From: Bacteroidota bacterium
GTDB taxonomy: Bacteria > Bacteroidota > Bacteroidia > Chitinophagales > Chitinophagaceae
DNA length: 57,041 nucleotides
NCBI GenBank assembly: GCA_018267615.1
Contig: JAFDYD010000058.1
Coordinates: 6,361-63,401 of the forward strand
Reading direction: 5' to 3'
The position numbers and the translations under genes are program-made. Shown here in pieces: positions 26,568 to 35,121 of this stretch. Each line of letters begins with the position of its first letter. Within the stretch, counting starts at the first letter, position 1. The notes under the pieces are model-generated. The model worked only from the letters and a program-made list of their open reading frames with translations. It had not been told where the DNA came from and did not search any database.

Positions 26568-28001
26568 ATGGCAAAAACTTTTGAAAAAGTCTGGATCAAT
26601 TGCCTGGAAATAATTAAAGACATTGTGGAGTGGCAACATTATAAAACATGGTTTGAACCTATCCGTCCTGTTGAATTAAAAAATAATGTTTTAGTGATAC
26701 AGGTACCAAGCCAGTTTTTTTATGAGTACCTCGAAGAACATTATGTCAATTTATTGGCAAAGACTTTGCGTAGAGTTCTGGGAAAAGACGCGAGACTGGA
26801 ATACCGCATCATGGTTGACAGCGGTAACCAGCAAAACAAACCTTTGACAATGGACGTACCTGCACATAATTATAAAACGATCTCAAATAATGAAATGGAT
26901 TTTCCACTGATCATTAACAATCCTGTTAAAAATCCATTCGTGATCCCCGGTTTGAAGAAAATGCAGATCGATGCACAACTCAATCCTGTTTACACTTTTG
27001 ACTCATTTATTGAAGGCGATTGTAACCGTGTTGCAAGACGCGCCGGTAAAACAGTTGCTGAAAAACCTGGTGCCAATTCTTTCAATCCGCTTGTTATATA
27101 TGGTGGCGTTGGTTTAGGTAAAACACATCTTGCACAGGCCATCGGCAATGAAGTGAAAAGAGTGCATCACAATAAAGTGGTGCTGTATGTGAGTTCAGAA
27201 AAATTCATCAATCAATTTATCGATCATAGCCGCAATAGTGCGATCAACGATTTTATTCATTTTTACCAATTGGTGGATGTATTAATTATTGATGACGTAC
27301 AATTCTTCAATCGTGCGGAAAAATCACAGGATGCTTTTTTTGCAATCTTTAATCATCTGCATCAATCAGGCAAACAACTTGTACTGACTTCCGACAAACC
27401 TCCGAAAGATCTTGAAGGAATGCAGGAAAGATTATTGAGTCGTTTTCGCTGGGGTTTGAGCGCCGATTTACAGGTGCCGGATTATGAAACGAGAATCGAA
27501 ATTCTCGAGAGAAAGATGAAAAACGACGGATTGGAAATGCCTAAGGAAGTAGTGAAATATTTAGCCTATAATATCAATAGTAATGTACGTGAATTAGAGG
27601 GCGCTTTGATCTCACTTCTGGCACAATCTTCGCTGAATAAGAGGGAAATAGACTTAGAATTGGCGAAAAAAGTACTCCGTAATTTTGTGAAAACCAGCAG
27701 CAAGGAAATTACGATCGAAACTATACAACGCATGGTATGCGAATATTTCGATCTCCCCTACGACAAACTGCTGCAAAAGACCCGCAAGCGAGAAATCGTG
27801 CAGGCCAGGCAGATTACTATGTACCTAGCCAAAGCATTTACAAAAAATTCTCTCAAAACTATTGGTGAACATTTCGGGGGCCGTGACCACACTACTGTAA
27901 TTCACTCTTGTCAAACGGTAAAAGATCTCATGGATACAGATAGTCTCTTCCGCGAAAACGTAACGGAACTTCAACAGAAAGTACAGCTCGCAGCAATGTA
28001 A
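26568..28001 (+). CDS. dnaA: Chromosomal replication initiator protein DnaA
   Basis: A 477-aa AAA+ initiator that binds DnaA boxes and opens the origin. The ATG at 26568 (MAKTFEKVWINCLEIIKD) is chosen; a start at 26469 would add 33 residues unlike DnaA. Domain I covers residues 1-75, a short linker 85-130, AAA+ core about 140-360 with Walker A GGVGLGKT (179-186), Walker B LIIDDVQFF and sensor motif LVLTSDKPP. The DNA-binding domain IV is at about 385-475 with signature GEHFGGRDHTTVIHSC. All parts are intact. A clean terminator follows at 28028. No dnaN lies beside it, which is common in Bacteroidota. Confidence 0.97.
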   Translation: MAKTFEKVWINCLEIIKDIVEWQHYKTWFEPIRPVELKNNVLVIQVPSQFFYEYLEEHYVNLLAKTLRRVLGKDARLEYRIMVDSGNQQNKPLTMDVPAHNYKTISNNEMDFPLIINNPVKNPFVIPGLKKMQIDAQLNPVYTFDSFIEGDCNRVARRAGKTVAEKPGANSFNPLVIYGGVGLGKTHLAQAIGNEVKRVHHNKVVLYVSSEKFINQFIDHSRNSAINDFIHFYQLVDVLIIDDVQFFNRAEKSQDAFFAIFNHLHQSGKQLVLTSDKPPKDLEGMQERLLSRFRWGLSADLQVPDYETRIEILERKMKNDGLEMPKEVVKYLAYNINSNVRELEGALISLLAQSSLNKREIDLELAKKVLRNFVKTSSKEITIETIQRMVCEYFDLPYDKLLQKTRKREIVQARQITMYLAKAFTKNSLKTIGEHFGGRDHTTVIHSCQTVKDLMDTDSLFRENVTELQQKVQLAAM

Positions 28002-28027
28002 AAAATGATCATAAAAATATTTGAAAC

Positions 28028-28054
28028 CCTTCTGGAAACAGAAGGTTTTTTTTT
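28028..28054 (+). terminator. dnaA rho-independent terminator
   Basis: CCTTCTG, tetraloop GAAA, CAGAAGG, then T9. Immediately next to the palindrome at 28053, so the palindrome is not needed for termination here. Confidence 0.88.
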
Positions 28055-28152
28055 GTCTGAACCGGGATTTTTTGGATGCATGGGATTTATGGGAATAAAA
28101 ATTTTCTTACTCCCATAAATCCCATGCATCCAAAAAATCACAGTTCAGACAA
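28053..28152. repeat. Long inverted repeat, TTGTCTGAACCGGGATTT end family
   Basis: Arms 28053-28096 and 28109-28152 pair over 44 bp with about three mismatches. Ends TTGTCTGAACCGGG and the core GGGATTTATGGGA match the copy at 15203. It lies between two plus-strand genes and directly after a complete terminator. Confidence 0.88.
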
Positions 28153-28223
28153 ATCGTTTAGAATCCTGGTTTATTTGCAACATATCAGGCCCTTACCTGT
28201 CTAATCTATTAACTGAACTTACA

Positions 28224-28823
28224 ATGGGGAATAATCTGCCGGACCAATTGCTGGTTGAAAGCATATTGCGCGGGAACGCCAATGCTTTTGGGCAGGTTAT
28301 CAAAAATACAGAGGCGCTGGTTGCACAAATTGTTTTTAAAATGATCAGCAATAACGAAGACCGTAAAGATATCTCGCAGGATATTTACCTAAAGGCTTTT
28401 AACAAGCTGCGGGATTTCAAATTCCAATCAAAACTTTCAACATGGATCGCACAAATTGCTTATAATACATGCCTGAGTTATCTTGAAAGAAAAAAATTGG
28501 TGCTTGCCGGATCTTTGTCGCAAGCAAATGATTGGGACGATGAAAACCAGGTACGCAGCCGTGGAAGCGTGAGCAAAGAAAATGTAGATGCAGCAATTTT
28601 TATTCAAAGAAAAGAACTCGCATCCATTATGCACTCGGCGATTGATATGCTGACACCGATCCACAAAACTTTAATTACCCTATATCATCATGAAGAATTG
28701 AGTTATGAAGAAATCGGTCAAATAACCGAGTTACCCGAAGGAACTTTAAAGAGTTATCTTTTTCGGGCAAGAAAATCACTTCGGGAAAATATATTAGCGA
28801 TCTATAAAAGAGAGGATTTATGA
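28224..28823 (+). CDS. ECF-type RNA polymerase sigma factor
   Basis: A 199-aa sigma-70 family protein. Region 2 is at about 12-90 (GNANAFGQVIKNTEALVAQIVFKM, DRKDISQDIYLKAFNKLRDF, SKLSTWIAQIAYNTCLSYLERKK). Region 4 is at about 135-190 (LTPIHKTLITLYHHEELSYEEIGQITELPEGTLKSYLFRARKSL). It overlaps the next gene by four bases (ATGA), and that gene encodes a zinc-type anti-sigma factor, so this is a coupled sigma/anti-sigma pair. The promoter must lie in the short gap between the palindrome and 28224, and the operon probably extends to 30988. Confidence 0.92.
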   Translation: MGNNLPDQLLVESILRGNANAFGQVIKNTEALVAQIVFKMISNNEDRKDISQDIYLKAFNKLRDFKFQSKLSTWIAQIAYNTCLSYLERKKLVLAGSLSQANDWDDENQVRSRGSVSKENVDAAIFIQRKELASIMHSAIDMLTPIHKTLITLYHHEELSYEEIGQITELPEGTLKSYLFRARKSLRENILAIYKREDL

Positions 28824-29266
28824 CGGTACATCTTTTAGAAATGGAAATTCAGGAATATGCATTGGATAAAATCCATTGCAGAAAAGATATTGCCGATCAT
28901 ATTGCAGTTTGCGAAGCATGCAGGATGAAAGCAGCCAATTATGAATTGATGTTCTCAGTGATCAAAGAAGAACCAAAACATTCCTTTGATTTTGATTTGG
29001 CATCGTTGGTGGTTGAACAATTGCCAAAACCAAGTTCTGTTTCTTCTTCTACCAACATCCTTCTATATGTTTTCATTTTTTGCTTTGCCGGCGCAATCGC
29101 ATTTGTGATTTATTGGTTCAGGGAATATTTGGAAAAAATGTTCAAGGGCATATTGCCGATCGTTATTTATTTAATGCTTGTAATAGCTATTTCGGTTTTG
29201 ATATTTCAGTGTGTGGAAATATACAGGCGTTACAAAAAGCAAATGAAAAGTTTGAACTCTTTTTGA
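28820..29266 (+). CDS. Zinc-type transmembrane anti-sigma factor
   Basis: A 148-aa protein. Residues 15-40 hold the zinc-associated anti-sigma pattern DHIAVCEACRMKA (His-x3-Cys-x2-Cys), with a further Cys in HCRKD. Two membrane helices follow: about 77-97 (NILLYVFIFCFAGAIAFVIYWF) and 113-135 (ILPIVIYLMLVIAISVLIFQC). The start codon overlaps the sigma stop, so the two are translationally coupled. It should hold the sigma factor at the membrane until a signal arrives. The signal is unknown; the membrane proteins encoded next are candidates. Confidence 0.8.
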   Translation: MTVHLLEMEIQEYALDKIHCRKDIADHIAVCEACRMKAANYELMFSVIKEEPKHSFDFDLASLVVEQLPKPSSVSSSTNILLYVFIFCFAGAIAFVIYWFREYLEKMFKGILPIVIYLMLVIAISVLIFQCVEIYRRYKKQMKSLNSF

Positions 29267-29327
29267 AATTACTGCAACTAAAATTCAGGTTGCCGGTCTT
29301 ATGATTTAATCAACTTCAACGAATAAA

Positions 29328-29771
29328 ATGAAAAAAATATTTTTAATAATCTCCATAGCTTTTATCGCAGCTACGGCAAATGCGCAAAGCACGTACGATC
29401 CTTTCCGCGATAGTTCTTTTATGTTCGACCTGATACATATCACCGGCACGCTCCTGGGATTCTTTTTAGTAGGATCTTTTTTGTTGGCAATTATTAAATT
29501 GATATTCGATCATCGGATCAAAAACAGGATCATAGAAAAAGGTGTCGGTGAAAATGTAGTTTCAACATTGCTTAAACCAGATAGAAAAGACAATACCAAT
29601 GCTGCGATAAAATGGTTTATCATTTTTGCCGGAATCGGTACCGGACTAACACTGATCAGTCACTTCCGACCATTCGGTATCCATTCGCTCGCTATCATGT
29701 CGTTTTGTATTGCCGCTGGTTTTTTAGGATACTATTTCTTTACAAAAAACAGCGAGAAAAATAAATCTTGA
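29328..29771 (+). CDS. Small membrane protein (DUF6249-like)
   Basis: A 147-aa protein with cleavable signal MKKIFLIISIAFIAATANAQ, then three hydrophobic helices at about 38-63 (LIHITGTLLGFFLVGSFLLAIIKLIF), 93-112 and 120-138. The middle, positively charged cytoplasmic part reads DHRIKNRIIEKGVGENVVSTLLKPD. It resembles the DUF6249-type membrane proteins found beside ECF sigma operons in Bacteroidota; the match is by eye. It sits 61 nt after the anti-sigma gene and 20 nt before the repeat protein, so it is probably cotranscribed. Confidence 0.55.
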   Translation: MKKIFLIISIAFIAATANAQSTYDPFRDSSFMFDLIHITGTLLGFFLVGSFLLAIIKLIFDHRIKNRIIEKGVGENVVSTLLKPDRKDNTNAAIKWFIIFAGIGTGLTLISHFRPFGIHSLAIMSFCIAAGFLGYYFFTKNSEKNKS

Positions 29772-29791
29772 ATCAAATAAAATTGTGAACG

Positions 29792-30988
29792 ATGAACAAG
29801 ATAAAATTAATATGGATAGCTATTGCTGTTATACTGATGTCGGGAAGATGTCGCGTTGGAAATTTTTTCGGTGATGGCCGCAGTGGTAATTATATCAAGA
29901 TGACCAATGGCAGCGTGCACGAAGAAATAAAATACGATGGGGTGATTAAATTGAGCGATGATGAAATGTCTATCGATCATATTTCACCAAACGGCTACCT
30001 GATGTTTGTGAAAGATGATGAGAAATTATTAGTAGAAAGTAATTATCATGGCCAATTGGTTTATCAAATCAACGATGACCCCAAAAGAACAACGTTGGAT
30101 GAAAACGGGAAAAAAGTTTTGGCAGACTTGATACAGGAAATGCTGGCTACTGGTTTTGATGCGGAAGCCCGGGTAGAACGTATTTATAAAAAAGGCGGTA
30201 ATGCCGCACTGCTTGACGAAATAGAGAAATTAAAAAGTGACAATATCAAATTGATTTATTTCAAAAAATTACTTGCGTCGGACAGTCTTTCGGAAAATGA
30301 GTTGACAAATATCACCGGGAAAATCGGAACTGAACTAGGATCAGACAATGACAAGGAATCGTTGTTAAATAAATATGGCAGCAGCGAGTTGAAATATCCT
30401 TCAACCGCGAAAACTTATTTATCAGTGATCGAAAAATTGGGATCAGATAATTCGAAAGAAAATTTTTTGGGGGATTTGATCACCAAACAAGAGATTTCGT
30501 TATTCAACTTTGATCAATTTATGGAGATGATAGATCACCTCGGTTCCGACAATGCAAAAGAAAATCTCATGCGTCAAATGATAACTAGTGAAACTGTTCC
30601 TGCGTATGGATATGATCATATTTTTACAGCGATCAACCACCTGGGTTCGGACAATGCCAAGGAAAATCTTCTGCAGGATATGATCAATAAAAAGAAAGCG
30701 GGCACTCTTTTGGATAAAATACTTCAGGTGGTAAGTAGTATGGGTTCTGACAATGAAAAATCAAATATTTATCGGAATCTGGCAGCTCAGAATCTCTTGG
30801 AGGAACAATGGATCATGTTGATAAACGCAAGCAAACAACTCGGCAACGATAACGAAAAAGCAGATGTGTTGATCGAGATCGGGCAAAAAATGCCTGCAAC
30901 GGAAAATACAAGATCTGCCTATATGCAAGCCGCCAAATCAATCGGCTCCGATGGAGATTTTGGAAGAGTGATGAAAGCGATTCACTGA
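29792..30988 (+). CDS. Exported helical-repeat protein with eight GSDN repeats
   Basis: A 398-aa protein. It has an N-terminal hydrophobic segment (IKLIWIAIAVILMSG) with Cys at RCR, a poor lipobox. A beta-rich region (about 35-105) follows: IKMTNGSVHEEIKYDGVIKLSDDEMSIDHISPNGYLMF. From about 150 there are at least seven copies of a roughly 36-residue alpha-hairpin repeat marked LGSDNxKENLL (for example IDHLGSDNAKENLMRQMI, INHLGSDNAKENLLQDMI), and an eighth degenerate start (LKSDNIK). Comparable SDY/SDN helical repeats occur in C-terminal parts of M56/BlaR1-type and related proteins. Likely a protein-binding surface in the periplasm that reports to the sigma/anti-sigma pair; inference from gene order. 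Confidence 0.7.
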   Translation: MNKIKLIWIAIAVILMSGRCRVGNFFGDGRSGNYIKMTNGSVHEEIKYDGVIKLSDDEMSIDHISPNGYLMFVKDDEKLLVESNYHGQLVYQINDDPKRTTLDENGKKVLADLIQEMLATGFDAEARVERIYKKGGNAALLDEIEKLKSDNIKLIYFKKLLASDSLSENELTNITGKIGTELGSDNDKESLLNKYGSSELKYPSTAKTYLSVIEKLGSDNSKENFLGDLITKQEISLFNFDQFMEMIDHLGSDNAKENLMRQMITSETVPAYGYDHIFTAINHLGSDNAKENLLQDMINKKKAGTLLDKILQVVSSMGSDNEKSNIYRNLAAQNLLEEQWIMLINASKQLGNDNEKADVLIEIGQKMPATENTRSAYMQAAKSIGSDGDFGRVMKAIH

Positions 30989-30992
30989 TTTT

Positions 30993-31137
30993 GAAACGGA
31001 GATTCGAGGTGGAAGGTTAAGGGTGTAGGGTATGGCAAGCTTTTACTAATAATACTATGAATGCTGAAAATAGAAACGGAGAATTGAGATAAATTATGCC
31101 ATGCCTCATGCGCTTAACCCACCTCTAATCTCCTTCT
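30993..31137. repeat. Inverted repeat (GGTTAAGGGTGTAGGGTATGG word)
   Basis: AACGGAGATTCGAGGTGG.. on the left pairs with CCACCTCTAATCTCC on the right, continuing inward through GGTTAAG/CTTAACC and TATGGCA/TGCCATG; about 40 bp imperfect stem, 60-nt loop. It shares GGGTGTAGGGTATGG with the repeat at 3286. Confidence 0.7.
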
Positions 31138-31416
31138 CTCGAAAAAATTCAAACTAAAACACTATAGACTATTACAAATAATTCCTGCCGTTAGGAAACT
31201 TATTCTGCCATTTTGGGATCAGCGGCTACACAGAAACATTTATCTAACTATCTTTCGCGAAATTTTTTTCCCGTTAACATTCAAAATGGGTAAATTACTT
31301 TACCATTAAACTCAGGACTATGTATTGCGCCAAAGAATTAAATTATCCCAATCCTGTTGTCATTTCCCCCACCGTACAACATGCAATTTTTAAGAAACAA
31401 TCGTCAGGGCTTCATC

Positions 31417-31446
31417 TTGCGTGATCCGGAGTTAATATTATCTTTT
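31417..31446 (+). promoter_or_regulatory. Candidate promoter for the 31525-37137 operon
   Basis: TTG at 31417-31419, 19-nt spacer, TATCTTTT at 31439-31446 (one mismatch to TAnnTTTG). A start near 31453 gives a 70-nt leader. The remaining 31138-31524 gap shows no gene. Confidence 0.3.
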
Positions 31447-31524
31447 TTGCATCGTGGTTTTTCGAATCATATGAGAATAATAGCGGTTAAGCATCTGAGT
31501 TAGCATAATCTAAAAAAATAGAAA

Positions 31525-33000
31525 ATGTTTAATTCTCCCCTGTTAGATGTTGCCATCGGCCTCGTCTTTATTTTTTTACTCTACAGTTTATTGGCTACTT
31601 CTATTAAGGAAGCCATCGCAACCGGTTTTGGATTGCGTGCGAGAATGCTCAAAACAGCGATTGTAGAAAGAATGCTGGCGGATACATCAAAAGATGGACG
31701 TTGGACCAGTATTCTCAAAGGATTCAAAGAATTTTTTCTCGAAATATTTAAATATTTCACAGGCAAAAGAGAAAAACCAGAATCGAAAAAAAAGATCGGT
31801 GATAAGTTTTATGAACATCCTGTGATTAGCAATTATGGTTCCAGCCGTATTTTTCCTACACCATCATATATCCCCACAAAAAATTTCTCAATTGTTTTGA
31901 TTGATGTGTTGAAGAAAGAATCAGATAACAGGGTTTCGGAAATAGCCGAATACAAATACAACCTCCCTTCAAATAAAAGTAGCAAAGCGGATATTGAAAA
32001 GGAACTCCTGTATAATACCGATATCATTAAAATAAAAGAGTTGCTCGATTATTATTCGCAGCGATACAATGCAATCGTTAATCCAATCATCGATAGGGAA
32101 ACATTGCAAATACTTCGGATGCATATGCATAATGCTATTTATTCATTCGAACGATTCAGCAAAAACATTGAAGATTGGTTTGATGATTCAATGAATCGTG
32201 TGTCCGGTTGGTACAAGCGACAAGTGCAGGTGATTCTTTTTATACTCGGAATTGTATTGGCGATTACGTTTAATGTTGATACAATCGAAATCGCCGGACG
32301 ATTGTCTACCGATAAAGACGCGAGAGATAAGATGGTTCAATTGGCGGAACAATCGGTTGATAAATTCAAAGACGATCCGAGGGTAAGGAAAGTAGTGACT
32401 GCAAAAGGAGATGTTGTATACGATAGCAGTGACTCGGCAGTAAAGGAGAACAAAAAAGTTTTTGCCGAATACCAGGCAAAGGCAGACAGCATAAAAAATT
32501 TCCTGAATACAGACGTGCAGCAGGCCAACGACCTCATTGCACTTGGATGGGGTGATTATGGAAAGAAAAATGATAGTGTAAAAGTCATCAACGCATATTT
32601 AAATAACCGGATTTGTTTTCTTTCGGATAGTATAAAAAATATAATTCCTGATAGCGAGAAAAAAAATATGTTAGCAGGCAATTCCACGCTGCCAAACGCA
32701 GATACGCTTCGGAAAAAAGTATTGGATACTATTTACAGAACATATTGGCTGAGATATAAAATCCCTTATATCCTGGCAAAAAGTTTTGGCGGGAAAAAAA
32801 TGCTTGGATTTCTATTGACAGCTTTCGCTATTTGTCTAGGCGCGCCATTTTGGTTTGATTTATTGAATAAGCTGATCAGGCTACGCGCGACCGGAAAAAA
32901 AGAAGACACTAATAGTGGAAGCGGCGCAACAACCACCAATATAACCCAACCCATAAGCGTCAATGTTAACTCAGATAAAGGCGAGGAGGCTGTAGGTTAA
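31525..33000 (+). CDS. Three-pass membrane protein of unknown family, first gene of a four-gene cluster
   Basis: A 491-aa protein. The first helix (MFNSPLLDVAIGLVFIFLLYSLLATSIKEAIA) runs into GFGLRARMLKTAIVERML, an N-terminal signature I have seen in uncharacterised membrane proteins across phyla. A second helix is at about 236-254 (QVILFILGIVLAITFNV) and a third at about 428-446 (MLGFLLTAFAICLGAPFWF). Between helices 1 and 2 lies about 200 residues of helical, charged sequence (cytoplasmic if the N-terminus is out); between 2 and 3 about 170 residues. The C-terminus is Ser/Thr/Gly-rich. It ends 2 nt before the GH46-like gene and is surely cotranscribed. A scaffold or pore role is only a guess. 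Confidence 0.6.
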   Translation: MFNSPLLDVAIGLVFIFLLYSLLATSIKEAIATGFGLRARMLKTAIVERMLADTSKDGRWTSILKGFKEFFLEIFKYFTGKREKPESKKKIGDKFYEHPVISNYGSSRIFPTPSYIPTKNFSIVLIDVLKKESDNRVSEIAEYKYNLPSNKSSKADIEKELLYNTDIIKIKELLDYYSQRYNAIVNPIIDRETLQILRMHMHNAIYSFERFSKNIEDWFDDSMNRVSGWYKRQVQVILFILGIVLAITFNVDTIEIAGRLSTDKDARDKMVQLAEQSVDKFKDDPRVRKVVTAKGDVVYDSSDSAVKENKKVFAEYQAKADSIKNFLNTDVQQANDLIALGWGDYGKKNDSVKVINAYLNNRICFLSDSIKNIIPDSEKKNMLAGNSTLPNADTLRKKVLDTIYRTYWLRYKIPYILAKSFGGKKMLGFLLTAFAICLGAPFWFDLLNKLIRLRATGKKEDTNSGSGATTTNITQPISVNVNSDKGEEAVG

Positions 33001-33002
33001 TT

Positions 33003-33965
33003 ATGTTACAACTGACTGTCAAAGCAAAAAAATTAAATAGGAGGAAATATATTCCTGCATTTTTTCCAGATCCAAATGGAATAGTCGGTTTTGTAAAAGA
33101 AGCTGTTTCATTTCTCGGTGAAGAGGTAACTGAAGTGCCAAACCCTGATCTGGGGAAATGGTACAAGGATCGTGATAATAATTATTATTGGGGAGGTGGA
33201 CTGTTTGTTGTTGACAGTGTTGATGAACATGCACCAGAACTCGAAATACCCGACAGGACCGTTCTTGAAAACGCTACGGTTATCACTCCTGCTATCAAGA
33301 AAAAAATTGAGCAGGTTGTAAATGCTTTTGAAACCGGAAAGGCAGAAGGAAATTATGCAGCTCTCGTGAAGAATGCAGATTATAGCGATCCTGAAACAAA
33401 AACGAGAATAGTACAAGTTACGTTTGGCCGCTCGCAAACTACCGAGTTCGGAAATTTAAAAATATTGATACAGGATTATGTGAACAGTGATGGTCTATTT
33501 GCAAATGATTTAAAACCCTACCTCGATCGTATTGGCAAAAAACCAAGTTTGGCTAGCGACAATTTCTTTTGCGATACACTCATCAAAGCAGGAGAAAATG
33601 ATCCGATTATGAAAACCAGCCAGGATGAACTGTTCGACACACTCTACTATCAAAGAGCGATGAACTGGTTCAACCAAAATGGTTTTACACTACCATTAAG
33701 CTTATTGGTGATTTATGACAGCACCATACATTCCGGTGGAATTTTATCTATGCTGAGAAATAAATTCACGACCGTAGTTCCTTCGAGTGGCGGCGACGAA
33801 AAAGAATGGATAAATAATTATGCGAACGCGAGGAATGAATGGTTGCTCAGCAGGACGGATCTTAAAGCCACTGCCTATAGAACAAAGTGTTTGTTGTTAC
33901 AGATAGAAAATAACAACTGGGATTTATCACAATCGATTCATGCAAACGGAGTCGTCATCAATTAA
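33003..33965 (+). CDS. SH3-like domain + GH46 chitosanase-like protein
   Basis: A 320-aa protein with no signal peptide. Residues 1-68 form an SH3-like domain ending GKWYKDRDNNYYWGGGL, the same as in the next gene. Residues about 95-320 resemble GH46 chitosanases: the segment AFETG gives a Glu110 at the place of the catalytic Glu22 of the Streptomyces N174 enzyme, with Asp126 or Asp129 near the Asp40 position. Downstream, SSGGDEKEWINNYANARNEWLL matches the AQGGDETTYLNGFLDARKAAML region, and the C-terminus NNNWDL...NGVVIN matches AGNLDL...DPYVIN. Expected substrate would be chitosan or a related glucosamine polymer, possibly peptidoglycan. Recognition is by eye from remembered sequence; activity is untested. 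Cotranscribed with genes on both sides. Confidence 0.6.
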   Translation: MLQLTVKAKKLNRRKYIPAFFPDPNGIVGFVKEAVSFLGEEVTEVPNPDLGKWYKDRDNNYYWGGGLFVVDSVDEHAPELEIPDRTVLENATVITPAIKKKIEQVVNAFETGKAEGNYAALVKNADYSDPETKTRIVQVTFGRSQTTEFGNLKILIQDYVNSDGLFANDLKPYLDRIGKKPSLASDNFFCDTLIKAGENDPIMKTSQDELFDTLYYQRAMNWFNQNGFTLPLSLLVIYDSTIHSGGILSMLRNKFTTVVPSSGGDEKEWINNYANARNEWLLSRTDLKATAYRTKCLLLQIENNNWDLSQSIHANGVVIN

Positions 33966-33983
33966 AGTCAGTATTAATCGCTC

Positions 33984-35111
33984 ATGCCTCAATACACAGT
34001 CATTACAAAAAGATTGAATATTCGGAGCAAAGTGCCTGCGCAATTTCCGGATGCCGACCATATTATTGGTGAGATATTAGAAGGACAGACCTTTGAAGGC
34101 AATGAAGCCGATATAACGGAAGTGCCTAACCGAAATTTGGGTAAATGGTACAAAGACAGAAATAATCATTTTTATTGGGGAGGAGGAGTAACGGAATCTC
34201 TCTTATCGAATAAAGTAAAACTGGTTCCTCAAACAGATATCGATAAATTCCTTTCCATCGCAAAGTTTCCACCAAATAGTCTTATCGACTGGCATAAAAA
34301 TCTCCGATTACCTGATTCAATAAAAAATAATCTTGGTAGAAATATCAGCATTGCCGTATTAGACACTGGCATTGACAAAACTCATCTTGATTTATCGTCA
34401 AACACCATATTTGAAAAAGATTTTACCAATTCAAGTTTTGGAACCAGTGATGTAATCGGTCATGGCACAATGATGTCTTCTTTTATCGCCGCAAAAAACT
34501 TTTTTGGTGATAAGGGCATTTCCGGAATTGCACCAGCTGCAAAAATAGTTCCTGTGAAAGTGATGTATGAAGAAAATGACCCACAGGATTTTTTAAGCGT
34601 TGGAAAAGGGATCGACTATGCTGTAGCGCAAAAAGTGGATATAGTAAGTATGTCGATTGGCAGAGACCAGGATGTACCGGCGGTTGCATCAGCAATAAAA
34701 AATGCGGCTGTTAATAAAAATATTGTTCTCGTCGCATCGACGAAGCAATTCGATCAGGCATTGCCGTTATTTCAGTTTCCATGCAATTGCCCGGAGGTGA
34801 TCCCGGTAACTGCCATGCCTGCCGACTTTATAGCGGCGAATTTTAATGCTCTGCCTTCACCACTGATTATTTTTCCGCACATTAGATTATGGGGCTGTAC
34901 AATCAAAGATTCAAATTATTACTCTGATGATTCGGGAAGTAGTATAGCAACCGCCATGCTTTCCGGAATAATTGCGCTGATACTCGCTGATAATCCATCA
35001 TTGAAAAGAGATAAGAGAACCTTGCTAAACGAATTATCGAAATATGCATCTTCGATTGATGATGCATTCATAGATCCTGCAAACAACTTACGCTTTATCT
35101 ATAAACCTTAA
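33984..35111 (+). CDS. SH3-like domain + S8 subtilisin-like peptidase, altered oxyanion site
   Basis: A 375-aa protein with no signal peptide. Residues 1-69 repeat the SH3-like domain of the preceding protein (TEVPNRNLGKWYKDRNNHF, then YWGGG). The peptidase part is at about 100-375 with Asp127 (VLDTGID), His160 (GHGTMMSS) and Ser320 (GSSIATAM). The oxyanion Asn usually found in a AAGN segment is replaced: IVLVASTKQFDQ stands there with no Asn. The site GSSIATAM also lacks the proline of GTSMATP. It may be a weak, specific or inactive protease. Lack of a signal peptide suggests a cytoplasmic or non-classically delivered protein. It lies 18 nt after the GH46-like gene and 10 nt before the exported protein. 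Confidence 0.85.
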   Translation: MPQYTVITKRLNIRSKVPAQFPDADHIIGEILEGQTFEGNEADITEVPNRNLGKWYKDRNNHFYWGGGVTESLLSNKVKLVPQTDIDKFLSIAKFPPNSLIDWHKNLRLPDSIKNNLGRNISIAVLDTGIDKTHLDLSSNTIFEKDFTNSSFGTSDVIGHGTMMSSFIAAKNFFGDKGISGIAPAAKIVPVKVMYEENDPQDFLSVGKGIDYAVAQKVDIVSMSIGRDQDVPAVASAIKNAAVNKNIVLVASTKQFDQALPLFQFPCNCPEVIPVTAMPADFIAANFNALPSPLIIFPHIRLWGCTIKDSNYYSDDSGSSIATAMLSGIIALILADNPSLKRDKRTLLNELSKYASSIDDAFIDPANNLRFIYKP

Positions 35112-35121
35112 ATCTACTGAT

